This document shows, one piece after another, positions 1 through 7,676 of a DNA stretch of 64,000 nt. Within the stretch, counting starts at the first letter, position 1; the number at the start of each line of letters is the position of its first letter. Both the position numbers and the translations under genes were made by a program. The DNA is from Barnesiella sp. An55. Its GTDB lineage: Bacteria; Bacteroidota; Bacteroidia; Bacteroidales; Barnesiellaceae. The DNA is taken from NCBI RefSeq assembly GCF_002161555.1, contig NZ_NFHZ01000018.1, positions 1 through 64,000 on the forward strand. Reading direction: 5' to 3'. Below the pieces are notes generated by a model. It was not told where the DNA came from and ran no database searches. It saw only the letters and a program-made list of their open reading frames with translations.

Positions 1-29
1 GAGGACTAACAAAATTCTGTTTAACGGCT

Positions 30-515
30 ATGAAAAAGTGTATGATTTATGTGTTGCTGTCACTGATAGGTGTACCAACCATACAGGCCCAAATGCTGAC
101 CTATGAAGAGATAGTGAAAGAAATTACGGTTCATTTGCCCGAAATGAATATAAAAGACTCGGTCTTTTTACAAGAGATAGACTCCAAGATTTTCAATTCG
201 GGATGCGCTTGCTTGGACTACGAAGGTGCCGATGTATTTAGTGTTAAATCGAAAAGGCAAGACGATGGAAGCTATTATCTCATATTCTCGATATCCTCCT
301 CTCCAGGAGCCAGGGATGGAACGGGATATTTCGAATACAACGATTTCCTTTTTGTTTGGCATGGTGATCTTCCTCCATATCTATATGAACGAACGGGGAA
401 AAAAAGAAGATTCACATATCAACAATATGTCCCAACTATAATATGTGATTGGGGAGATTTCTATTTCAAATACTCTCGTGGAAAGATGGAGATAACCGGG
501 CTGGGGTGCTGGTGA
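30..515 (+). CDS. Small secreted protein of unknown function
   Basis: 161 aa. Residues 1-20 form a typical signal peptide (MKKCMIYVLL..., ending in QAQ), so the protein is probably periplasmic or surface-exposed. The mature part is rich in aromatic and acidic residues with no motif I recognise. There are two cysteines in a GCAC cluster near residue 58 and one at the C-terminus. It stands alone on the plus strand and converges on the minus-strand AraC gene, with a hairpin-repeat region between them. Codon use is more AT-rich than most neighbours. No function is assigned. Confidence 0.7.
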   Translation: MKKCMIYVLLSLIGVPTIQAQMLTYEEIVKEITVHLPEMNIKDSVFLQEIDSKIFNSGCACLDYEGADVFSVKSKRQDDGSYYLIFSISSSPGARDGTGYFEYNDFLFVWHGDLPPYLYERTGKKRRFTYQQYVPTIICDWGDFYFKYSRGKMEITGLGCW

Positions 516-655
516 TAACTTATGAGCCGTAACCGGTTTTTGTATGATAATCAGGAGAAACGACATGGCGTTACCGCCATTCCGTATCGAGATGAGAAAT
601 TCAGGAATACCGGCAGACGAATACCTGCAGGAGGCATTCCCCACTCATTCATCTC

Positions 656-801
656 CTGGACCCCGCATCGTTGTGCGGGGTGACGGGGAGAGTCATACCG
701 CGCTACGACGCGGTATCCAGGAATTTTACTCGGTATTCTTTTCCGGCTACACGTCCTACCTGTTGCTGGACCCCGCATCGTTGTGCGGGGTGACGGGGAG
801 A
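656..801. repeat. Two-hairpin dispersed repeat, 1.5 copies
   Basis: A 36-bp segment beginning CTGGACCCCGC occurs at 656-691 and again at 766-801, identical and 110 bp apart. Each copy holds a hairpin (CCCCGCA / TGCGGGG). The first copy is followed by a second hairpin at 695-716 (ATACCGCG, loop CTACGA, CGCGGTAT). The same two-hairpin design recurs in diverged form at 55309-55380, 58408-58438 and 58850-58880. It lies between convergent genes, so it may also act in transcription termination. Confidence 0.8.
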
Positions 802-1686
802 TTACAAGCGGGTGTGTTGTTTGCGATAGGCGCGGGGCGACAGGTCGGTGACCCGTTTGAAAAATTTGCCGAATACCGATTGTGAGGGGAAGTGCAGGCG
901 GTTGGCAATCTGCTGGATATTCAAGTCGGTCGAGAGGAGCAGGGCCTTGCACTCGGTGACGACATGGGTTTCGATGCAGGCGAGGGCCGTTTGGCCGGTC
1001 TGTTGCTTGACAATGACCGATAGGTATTTGGGGGTGATGCAGAGTTGCGACGCGTAGAAGGCGACCTCGCGCTCGGTTTGATAGTGGCGTTTGAGCAGGA
1101 GCATGAATTGCTGGAACAGATTCTCTTGTTTGGTGGCCGGCGTTACCTCGCTGATGTCGTGCAGCTTGTAGGAGTAGCTGTAGAACATGGCGAGGGAGAG
1201 GTGTCTGACGGCCTCGAGCTTGAAGGTGTTGAAGGGCGATTGCAGCAGGGCCTCGAGCATATCGAGGTAGCGGGTGAAGGCCTGGCTGTCGTGGGTGAGG
1301 TCGATGACGGGTTGACGTACAATAGACCGGTGCAGAGAGCCGAAACTGCCGTACTCCTTGAAGAGGCTGGCCGAGAAGGCTTCGGACATGATGATGGTGT
1401 AGGGCTCGGCTTCGTCGCTGAGCGTAATCAGTTGGAATATCTGCCCGGGCGTGACGGTGAAGAGGCAGGGAGCCTGGGCTTCGTACTCGACCCAGTCGGC
1501 CATGAAGGTGCAGTGCCCGGAGGCGAGAAATACCGAGAGGGTCATGTCGAGCCGGAAGGACTGGTCGATGAAGTCGGTTTCGCGCGGTTGTTTCACGATG
1601 AGGGAGTCGTTGCCCACGCGGCAGTTGCCGGGGGTATGGGCGTCGATTCGCTCTTTCCATTGCAGGTAGGGTATGGGTTCTCGCAT
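802..1686 (-). CDS. AraC-family transcriptional regulator
   Basis: 294 aa from the ATG at 1686; a longer reading to 1815 would run through the promoter region. The C-terminal ~90 residues form the AraC/XylS double helix-turn-helix (ITPKYLSVIVKQQTGQ and IQQIANRLHFPSQSVFGKFF, then LSPRAYRK). The N-terminal ~170 residues look like the cupin-type sensor/dimerisation domain of this family. A TATATTTG box at 1711-1718 supports the chosen start. It is divergent from the 51-aa gene at 1850, so it could regulate that pair, but this is inference. The ligand is unknown. Confidence 0.88.
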   Translation of the reverse strand: MREPIPYLQWKERIDAHTPGNCRVGNDSLIVKQPRETDFIDQSFRLDMTLSVFLASGHCTFMADWVEYEAQAPCLFTVTPGQIFQLITLSDEAEPYTIIMSEAFSASLFKEYGSFGSLHRSIVRQPVIDLTHDSQAFTRYLDMLEALLQSPFNTFKLEAVRHLSLAMFYSYSYKLHDISEVTPATKQENLFQQFMLLLKRHYQTEREVAFYASQLCITPKYLSVIVKQQTGQTALACIETHVVTECKALLLSTDLNIQQIANRLHFPSQSVFGKFFKRVTDLSPRAYRKQHTRL

Positions 1687-1710
1687 GGTTCTCACTTTTT
1701 GTTCATAAGG

Positions 1711-1718
1711 CAAATATA
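1711..1718 (-). promoter_or_regulatory. -7 box of the AraC gene
   Basis: TATATTTG on the minus strand, 25 bp upstream of the ATG at 1686, matches the Bacteroidota TAnnTTTG -7 consensus. No TTTG stands at the expected upstream distance. Confidence 0.5.
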
Positions 1719-1816
1719 TACCAAAATATTTTATTGTTTTGTCCTGTTTGGCGATAAATAGGAAAAATATACCAATTCTCTGTTGCTTCGTGCCAATAAG
1801 CGGTCGATGGGGCATC

Positions 1817-1824
1817 TACCTTTG
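1817..1824 (+). promoter_or_regulatory. -7 box of the 1850 gene pair
   Basis: TACCTTTG fits TAnnTTTG and lies 26 bp before the ATG at 1850. It is divergent from the AraC promoter. Confidence 0.5.
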
Positions 1825-1849
1825 CCGTAGAATTTAATCCATAAACGAT

Positions 1850-2005
1850 ATGGGAACGTACAAATTGAAAACGGGCAAAGTCGAAGTGATAGTAGTCGAT
1901 GCCTACAAACGGCTCGAAAGGAGCGTAGTGAGAGGTTATGAACGGATAGAAAAGAAGTTTGTCGATCGGTTTCTCGAGCCGGTAGAGAAGGAGGAGCGGC
2001 CATGA
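1850..2005 (+). CDS. 51-aa basic small protein, coupled to the next gene
   Basis: Starts MGTYKLKTGKVEVIVVDAYK and ends EPVEKEERP. It is strongly charged with no signal peptide, probably a single amphipathic helix preceded by a short strand. Its TGA overlaps the ATG of the downstream gene (ATGA at 2002-2005), the classical arrangement for translational coupling. A TAnnTTTG box lies 26 bp upstream of its start. Function unknown; the coupling suggests it works with or controls the downstream lipocalin-like protein. Confidence 0.6.
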   Translation: MGTYKLKTGKVEVIVVDAYKRLERSVVRGYERIEKKFVDRFLEPVEKEERP

Positions 2006-3111
2006 TGATAGCGAATCCCCAGGTGACTCTTGCCGACGAGGCTCGTGCCGGAGTCGATGAAGCTGTGCGCAGCGGTTTTCTCGATTGGCTCCATCAGTTC
2101 TCGCTGACGGGCGACGATGGTGAACTCTATTCGGTGGGCGGGGCCATTCTCTCGATGAGCCTCGAACAGCTTGATGTAGTTTCGCTGACGGTGGCCCGGG
2201 GCAAAGGGCAGGCCCGCCAGTTGCCCGAGTCGATTTACAAGGTGACCGAATATCCCGGCATGCTGTATGAACGCATGTGGCGCCAGCCTGCCGGTACACT
2301 TACCATCGAGCGGGGCGACGACTGTGTGCGGGTGAGCTGCGGCCCCCAGTACCGGGTGGAGTGTTTTGCCGACCACTCGTGGCACTTTCTGCTCGACTCG
2401 CTCGATGGGACCTATCGGGCCTATTTGTGGCATCGCCCCTCGGGGTGTCCCTTGTGGTACGGGCGGGAGACTCCGTCGTACCTCACCCAGCACAGCATCA
2501 CCTATGGCTATAACTGGGCGGGGGCCGTCACGGGCGAGATTGTGCTGAACGGTCGGGCTATCCGGATCTCGGGGCTGGGTATTCGCGAGCGGTATGTAGC
2601 CGTCGATTCGTGTGCCGCCGAGATCGGTGGCTGGGAAGACTGGGGCTGGGTTGCGTTTGACGAGATGCACGCTTCGCTGTATGACATGCGGCTGGGCATG
2701 AAAGATTTCGCTCTGTACGACCTGGTCAACCGGCGTTATTACCCCGAGGGCAAACTCACAGTCACGCACGAAGATTGGGCTTTCTTCAGGGAGCTCGACG
2801 GCTTTATCCCCACGACCTACCATATTGCTATCGAGGTGGCCGACGGCCGTTACGAGGTGGAGGCCCATGTGTGCAATGCGACGACCTGGGGGGCCACGCA
2901 CCGGGTGCCCGACAACCCGGTGGCTACGCTGACCTTCGGTCGGGTGACGGGGACCTTTACCCAAAGCGACGGCCCGGGGCTTGTACTGACGGGTGGCCGC
3001 GGCACGATGTCGATACGCCAGTGGCATGCCTATCCGCATATCCTCCCCCGCGAATTGTATGTCGATGCCGAGGAGAAGGGGGAGTGCCAGAACAAGTTCG
3101 ACACACTGTAA
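2002..3111 (+). CDS. Lipocalin/CrtC-AttH-like protein, function unknown
   Basis: 369 aa, no signal peptide. The mix of short beta strands and aromatic patches (WHFLLDSLDGTYRAYLWH, YGYNWAGAVTGEI, GGWEDWGWVAFDEMHASLYD, then a second barrel half ending in the WHAYPHILPRELYVDA tail) resembles the two-barrel hydroxyneurosporene-synthase-like/AttH lipocalin fold. That family has members of unknown function in non-carotenoid bacteria. It is translationally coupled to the 51-aa gene before it. I infer binding or modification of a hydrophobic small molecule. No carotenoid genes are nearby. Family assignment is by impression only. Confidence 0.55.
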   Translation: MMIANPQVTLADEARAGVDEAVRSGFLDWLHQFSLTGDDGELYSVGGAILSMSLEQLDVVSLTVARGKGQARQLPESIYKVTEYPGMLYERMWRQPAGTLTIERGDDCVRVSCGPQYRVECFADHSWHFLLDSLDGTYRAYLWHRPSGCPLWYGRETPSYLTQHSITYGYNWAGAVTGEIVLNGRAIRISGLGIRERYVAVDSCAAEIGGWEDWGWVAFDEMHASLYDMRLGMKDFALYDLVNRRYYPEGKLTVTHEDWAFFRELDGFIPTTYHIAIEVADGRYEVEAHVCNATTWGATHRVPDNPVATLTFGRVTGTFTQSDGPGLVLTGGRGTMSIRQWHAYPHILPRELYVDAEEKGECQNKFDTL

Positions 3112-3215
3112 GTGTCGGGGGCGAGGTGGTTTCCGGAGCTCTTGTCGGGGGATGGCGATAGAGGTGGGTCTCGCACTATTTTTGAAAAAACTTTCGTCGA
3201 ACCCGAAATTTGTAT

Positions 3216-3223
3216 TATATTTG
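3216..3223 (+). promoter_or_regulatory. -7 box of tRNA-Ser
   Basis: TATATTTG, 26 bp upstream of the tRNA 5' end, fits TAnnTTTG. No TTTG at the 20-base distance. Confidence 0.5.
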
Positions 3224-3249
3224 CACCGCTTTCAAGGGAACAACCTTAT

Positions 3250-3340
3250 GGAGTGATGCTCGAGTGGTTGAAGAGGCACGCCTGGAAAGCGTGTATACGT
3301 CAAAAGCGTATCGGGGGTTCGAATCCCCCTTACTCCGCCA
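3250..3340 (+). tRNA. tRNA-Ser(GGA)
   Basis: Acceptor strand GGAGTGA pairs with TTACTCC. The anticodon stem CACGC/GCGTG encloses loop CTGGAAA with anticodon GGA (3284-3286). A long variable arm, as expected for serine, precedes the T-arm GGGGG-TTCGAAT-CCCCC. The CCA end is encoded (3338-3340). It reads UCC/UCU serine codons. A strong terminator follows immediately. Confidence 0.97.
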
Positions 3341-3373
3341 AAGCCGTTGCGACAGAGTCGCAGCGGCTTTTTT
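3341..3373 (+). terminator. Terminator of tRNA-Ser
   Basis: AAGCCGTTGCGAC, loop AGA, GTCGCAGCGGCTT (one mismatch) followed by a T-run. Confidence 0.85.
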
Positions 3374-3634
3374 GTTGGGAGTGACTGATTCTCATTTGTT
3401 TGACTGTCGGGCTCAAATTTTCTGTGCTTTTCTCCACAAAATAGGTCTCTCGATACAAACTTTTTTTGTACCTTTAACCTCTGTAAACATAATAGCAATT
3501 AATAATCATGTTAATCGGGGGACTGTCAACTTCATGTTATTGCTGCATCTCCTTATGTCTTTTATTGCTGAACTGTTTGAAAATCAATAAAAACCATATT
3601 TATATTAATTTTTTTAGTTAAAAACAACAAGAAA

Positions 3635-4930
3635 ATGAGGACTTTTAGTTTGAAAGGAAAGGTGCTGCAAAAAGTGGCGCTGCTGCTTTGTTTGGCTTTT
3701 ATGAGTATTGTTCGGGTGTATGGACAATCTTTGGATGGAGTATGGACCGGAAGTGACTCGCAGGGTGGATCGTTCTGTTCGGTCGAGTTCAATTCGGCCC
3801 GGACGGCTTCGTTGAATCCCTATAACGATGCTTCGGAGTGCGACGGGTTCATGCAGGTTTATGCCGTAGCCGAGACGGGGCAGCGCATGCTACTGTCCAC
3901 CTACGAATTTTATATTGAGGGTAACGACGGTGAGAGTGTGAAGTTGAGATACAACAGCGGTCGTAATGGTGCAGATGATCCGTCGGAAGGTACTTGCACG
4001 GCCAAAGTCAATGACGGGAAGTTGTCATTCTCGATCCTTCGGCAATCGGGTGGAGCTCCGCTGTTCAAGGATGTGACGTTTGCTCAAGATGGAGCTACGG
4101 TGATCTCGCCCGAATCGGCCGAGAGTAAAGGTAGCGGAGGTCCCACGGTCATGGATTATGTGATTGGTATCCTTATTATACTCGTATTCCTTGGCTGTGT
4201 AGGTCATATGCTTTATGAATTGTTCAGAGGGGCCCGATATAAAAAGGTGTTTACGGTCGATGATATGAAGGCCGCTCGCGTTTTGGCCAACAAGCCCGAG
4301 AATATGAGCGATGAAGAGGAGGCCCAGGTAATCGATTTGCTCGACCGTGTATTTGAAAGCTGGAGTGTGGTTGAGCCCGATGAGAATGGTGCCGAGATGC
4401 GTAAACCCACGAAGATGAAACAGATCAAGGCTTCGGTACAGTTGCTCGACGAGGCCATTGCTCTGCAACCCACCTCCGAAGAGCTGGTAACCCGCATCAA
4501 CGAACTGGCCGATGTCATCAACTCGAATGAGAAACGTTACTTCAACGGATCCAAACGATTGATATGGGTAGGTGCCATTGTGGGTATCGTGTTCTGTTTC
4601 ATAATGTTGCAGATGGGTATTACTATTTTGCTTTCTACCGTAGCTTATGTGCTGGCCAGTCGCACGCCGGCTTTCTTGATAGACAAGCGCTCGACCCGTG
4701 GCGGTAGCTTTGCCAATGGAATGATTGCCAGTGTATTTGCCATGATAGCCGGGGCGAGAACGATACGCACGGTAACCACTTACAGCGATGGTCACAAAGA
4801 GGTCGATGATGACCACACGGAGCATTGGGTTGCTTGGGCTTTGGCCCTCGTCATATTTGTGGTAATAGCCGTATTGATGTACGTCTGGGCATTCTTCAAC
4901 TATTTGAGAAATTATGTACTTTATGTATAA
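3635..4930 (+). CDS. Membrane protein with secreted N-terminal domain
   Basis: 431 aa, not recognised. Residues 1-31 are a signal peptide ending VYGQ. Residues ~32-150 are a beta-rich extracytoplasmic domain (SLDGVWTGSDSQGGSF...). A membrane helix at ~180-198 follows, then a soluble, mostly helical acidic stretch (~205-305, DEEEAQVIDLLDRVFESW). A hydrophobic pair of helices (~310-345), a glycine-rich hydrophobic segment (~360-375) and a C-terminal membrane helix (~400-428) complete it. The 260-bp leader before the ATG is AT-rich with no recognisable riboswitch. A perfect terminator follows. It appears monocistronic. Confidence 0.7.
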   Translation: MRTFSLKGKVLQKVALLLCLAFMSIVRVYGQSLDGVWTGSDSQGGSFCSVEFNSARTASLNPYNDASECDGFMQVYAVAETGQRMLLSTYEFYIEGNDGESVKLRYNSGRNGADDPSEGTCTAKVNDGKLSFSILRQSGGAPLFKDVTFAQDGATVISPESAESKGSGGPTVMDYVIGILIILVFLGCVGHMLYELFRGARYKKVFTVDDMKAARVLANKPENMSDEEEAQVIDLLDRVFESWSVVEPDENGAEMRKPTKMKQIKASVQLLDEAIALQPTSEELVTRINELADVINSNEKRYFNGSKRLIWVGAIVGIVFCFIMLQMGITILLSTVAYVLASRTPAFLIDKRSTRGGSFANGMIASVFAMIAGARTIRTVTTYSDGHKEVDDDHTEHWVAWALALVIFVVIAVLMYVWAFFNYLRNYVLYV

Positions 4931-4979
4931 GGTTCAGGAGAGGTAGTGATTCTCTTCCCGAATTCCTATTCCGGTTGAT

Positions 4980-5010
4980 GGGCCGTGCCAGTGATGGCAC
5001 GGCCCTTTTT
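4980..5010 (+). terminator. Terminator after the 3635 membrane gene
   Basis: GGGCCGTGCCA, loop GTGA, TGGCACGGCCC and a T5 run. Confidence 0.9.
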
Positions 5011-5112
5011 GTGGGTATTCCTTATTTTTAGGGGCGGGAGGCGAGGAATAGAGCCTTAAATATTGTTGAAATATAAAAAAATGACTATCTTGGCGAACCT
5101 TAAGCCGGAATT

Positions 5113-5724
5113 ATGAAGCGATTGAAAATCTATGAAGAGAACCCCAGTGAGAACGAGATAGCCAAGGCGGTAGAGGTGCTGCGCGACGGTGGCATCGTGA
5201 TCTATCCTACCGACACGATTTATGCCCTGGGGTGCGACGCCCTTAACGTGAGGGCCGTGGAGCGGATTTGCCAGATCAAGGGCATCAATCCGCAGAAGGT
5301 GAATCTGTCGATTATCTGCCGGGAATTGAGTTGGGTGAGCGAGTATGCCAAGATGAGCAACTCGTATTTCAAATTGCTGAAACGGAATCTGCCCGGACCC
5401 TTTACCTTTATTCTGCCCACGAGTGCCTCGTTGCCCAAGATCTACAAGAACCGCAAGACGGTGGGGATACGTATTCCCGACAATGCCATTACACTGGCTT
5501 TGGCCGAGGCGCTGGGTAACCCGTTGCTTACCACCTCGGTTGCCATCGACGAGGAGGAACCCGAGTATGGCACCAATCCCGAGCTGATTGCCGAACGGTA
5601 TGAGCCGGTGGCCGACCTCATTATCGATGGCGGCGAGGGGGGAACCATGCCCTCGACCACGGTCGATTGCACAGGCGACGAGCCGGTAGTGCTGCGCGAA
5701 GGGAAGGGTGAGTTGGAAATATAG
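5113..5724 (+). CDS. Threonylcarbamoyl-AMP synthase-type protein (Sua5/YciO/YrdC)
   Basis: 203 aa, the usual length of the short YrdC/YciO form. The core signature is visible: GGIVIYPTDTIYALGCDA at ~25-42, the KGINPQKVNLSIICREL segment that replaces the usual KxRxxxKPLS, PGPFTFILP, TVGIRIPDN, and PLLTTSVA. The family makes threonylcarbamoyl-AMP from threonine, bicarbonate and ATP for the tRNA t6A37 modification. The altered lysine/arginine signature (KGINPQKVNLS) is closer to the YciO branch, whose activity is less certain. A tsaE gene, another t6A factor, lies at 26.4 kb but is not linked. Confidence 0.88.
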   Translation: MKRLKIYEENPSENEIAKAVEVLRDGGIVIYPTDTIYALGCDALNVRAVERICQIKGINPQKVNLSIICRELSWVSEYAKMSNSYFKLLKRNLPGPFTFILPTSASLPKIYKNRKTVGIRIPDNAITLALAEALGNPLLTTSVAIDEEEPEYGTNPELIAERYEPVADLIIDGGEGGTMPSTTVDCTGDEPVVLREGKGELEI

Positions 5725-5849
5725 GTTTGAACTTTAATGTAATCTATTGATATATAATCGTGTAACTGCTGTTAACTGGCGATTAAAGGATTATGCAAAG
5801 TTTATAAAAATTTAATTGTGGAAATTTTTCCATAATGTCGAAATAGTTG

Positions 5850-5857
5850 TAATTTTG
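5850..5857 (+). promoter_or_regulatory. -7 box of mdh
   Basis: TAATTTTG, 58 bp before the ATG at 5916, fits TAnnTTTG. The intergenic region is very AT-rich. Confidence 0.5.
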
Positions 5858-5915
5858 CGAAACAGAAAGAGAGAAAAATTATTATTGTATAATTCACTTT
5901 ATAAACTTAACAATT

Positions 5916-6854
5916 ATGTCTAAAGTATCGGTTATCGGAGCTGGAAACGTGGGCGCCACTTGCGCAAACGTATTAGCATTCAGAGAAATTGCAGATGAGA
6001 TTGTTCTGCTTGATATTAAAGAGGGCGTGTCGGAAGGCAAAGCCATGGATATGATGCAGGCTGCTGTTACGGCAGGATTCTCTTCGCGTATCAAAGGTGT
6101 AACCAACAACTACGAGGCTACGGCCAATTCGGATATGGTAGTAATCACCTCGGGTATTCCTCGTAAACCGGGTATGACTCGTGAGGAGTTGATTGGTGTA
6201 AACGCCGGTATCGTGAAATCGGTAGTCGAGAGCGTATTGAAATATTCGCCCAATGCCGTTATCCTGTGTGTAAGTAACCCGATGGATACGATGACTTATT
6301 TGATTCACAAAGTATCGGGTCTTCCCAAAAACCGCATCATCGGTATGGGTGGCGCCTTGGACAGCTCGCGCTTCAAATACTATTTGAGCCAGGCTTTGAA
6401 CGCCAACCTGTCGGAAGTTGAAGGTTTCGTAATCGGTGGCCACGGCGACACGACGATGATTCCTGTTACCCGTTACGCTACATACAAAGGTATGCCCGTA
6501 TCGGAATTGCTGAGCGCCGAGGCTCTGCAAAAAGTTGCTGCCGACACGATGGTAGGTGGTGCTACACTCACCGGTCTGCTGGGTACTTCGGCCTGGTATG
6601 CTCCGGGTGCTGCTTCGGCTTCGGTAGTTGAGGCTGTACTGGGCGACCAGAAACGTCTGGTTCCTTGCAGCGCTTTGCTGGAAGGCGAATATGGCGAAAG
6701 CGACCTCTGCATCGGTGTTCCCTGTGTATTGGGTCGCAACGGTATCGAGAAAGTGGTTGAACTGAAACTCAACGACGCCGAGAAAGAGGCATTTGCCAAG
6801 AGCGCCGCTGCCGTTCACAAGACCAACGCTGCTCTTGCCGACGCTCTGAAATAA
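5916..6854 (+). CDS. mdh: Malate dehydrogenase (NAD)
   Basis: 312 aa, LDH/MDH superfamily. It has the Rossmann motif GAGNVGAT at residues 8-15 with the acidic D at the end of strand 2 (LLDIKEG), the substrate arginines in GIPRKPGMTREEL, the VSNPMDTMT loop and the active-site histidine in IGGHGDTTMIP. It is the LDH-like bacterial MDH type. It reduces oxaloacetate to malate, the entry to the reductive succinate branch that continues through the fumarase at 43 kb. Codon use is strongly biased, as in highly expressed genes. Monocistronic: own -7 box and strong terminator. Confidence 0.97.
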   Translation: MSKVSVIGAGNVGATCANVLAFREIADEIVLLDIKEGVSEGKAMDMMQAAVTAGFSSRIKGVTNNYEATANSDMVVITSGIPRKPGMTREELIGVNAGIVKSVVESVLKYSPNAVILCVSNPMDTMTYLIHKVSGLPKNRIIGMGGALDSSRFKYYLSQALNANLSEVEGFVIGGHGDTTMIPVTRYATYKGMPVSELLSAEALQKVAADTMVGGATLTGLLGTSAWYAPGAASASVVEAVLGDQKRLVPCSALLEGEYGESDLCIGVPCVLGRNGIEKVVELKLNDAEKEAFAKSAAAVHKTNAALADALK

Positions 6855-6881
6855 GGAATAACCCCGTTATATTTCGTTAGG

Positions 6882-6917
6882 CTGCCGCCCGGTGTACAAC
6901 CGGGCGGCAGTTTTTTT
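6882..6917 (+). terminator. Terminator of mdh
   Basis: CTGCCGCCCGG, loop TGTACAA, CCGGGCGGCAG followed by seven T. Confidence 0.93.
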
Positions 6918-6951
6918 GTAGAGGGAGTGGAGGGGGATTATGGTTACCGCC

Positions 6952-7668
6952 TCAATGAGGAATCTTTATATATTCATTCTTATACAGTAGTATCCCGTCG
7001 CGGCTGTATGATACTAAATCGGTTCGATAGAGCGAATCGAACGGAGGGTCGAACAAGCCAAATACGCCCGATGTCGAGGTCAATCCATATAACAGCAGAT
7101 TGTATTTTTGGCAGCTACTTCCATCCTTTAGTGTAATAGTCTCCAAAAGTTCCGGTTCAATCTCTTCGGTTACCGGGCCCCACCACGAGGCATATTGAAT
7201 GGTTTTACCCGGTTCCCACCCATCAGAAGGAAAGGTGTATAACAAGACTTCCTGTTCGCCTCTTCTTAGGTAGATGCTGCCCTGGCTGTCTTCCCGCAGA
7301 TATCCGCAGATTTCTCTCTCCGATTCATCAGAGAAGGAGTTCCATCGGTAAATGTGTTTTACGGTGTACTCGATGGGCCAATATAGTTCCCCGTCGATTG
7401 TTTCGGAGGGTAACAATGTGTATCGGCTGGCTGTGTATTTTACATATATTTGATTCTCCAGGGCTTCGATACTGTCGGGTGAGAGTACGGGCCGTAAGAC
7501 CGCCAATACACTGTCGAGGTTTATATCGGTATTTTGTTGGCGCACTTCTTCCCACACGATTCCTGCCGATAAAAAACGGTTTTTAGTGCTTGTATCTGTA
7601 CTGTCACAGGCTACACATAACGATAGCAGTACGATTGCTCCTATTATTTTGTAATAGATATTTGTCAT
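6952..7668 (-). CDS. Lipoprotein, last gene of the interrupted T9SS-type operon
   Basis: 238 aa. Hydrophobic leader ending in lipobox LCVAC (Cys ~20), so a lipid-anchored envelope protein. The mature part is beta-rich with several YSF/YLRRGEQEVLLYTF-type strands, and I do not recognise a family. It begins 8 bp after the stop of the C25-type gene and so is the third gene of an operon reading leftward from 11.1 kb. It is the only intact member. Its GC is closer to the chromosome average than the peptidase before it. Confidence 0.75.
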   Translation of the reverse strand: MTNIYYKIIGAIVLLSLCVACDSTDTSTKNRFLSAGIVWEEVRQQNTDINLDSVLAVLRPVLSPDSIEALENQIYVKYTASRYTLLPSETIDGELYWPIEYTVKHIYRWNSFSDESEREICGYLREDSQGSIYLRRGEQEVLLYTFPSDGWEPGKTIQYASWWGPVTEEIEPELLETITLKDGSSCQKYNLLLYGLTSTSGVFGLFDPPFDSLYRTDLVSYSRDGILLYKNEYIKIPH

Positions 7669-7676
7669 AGTTATTA

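Noticed and set aside
551-1660. 369-codon minus-strand ORF overlapping the AraC gene
   Set aside because: Very Arg/His/Pro-rich shadow in another frame of the AraC gene.
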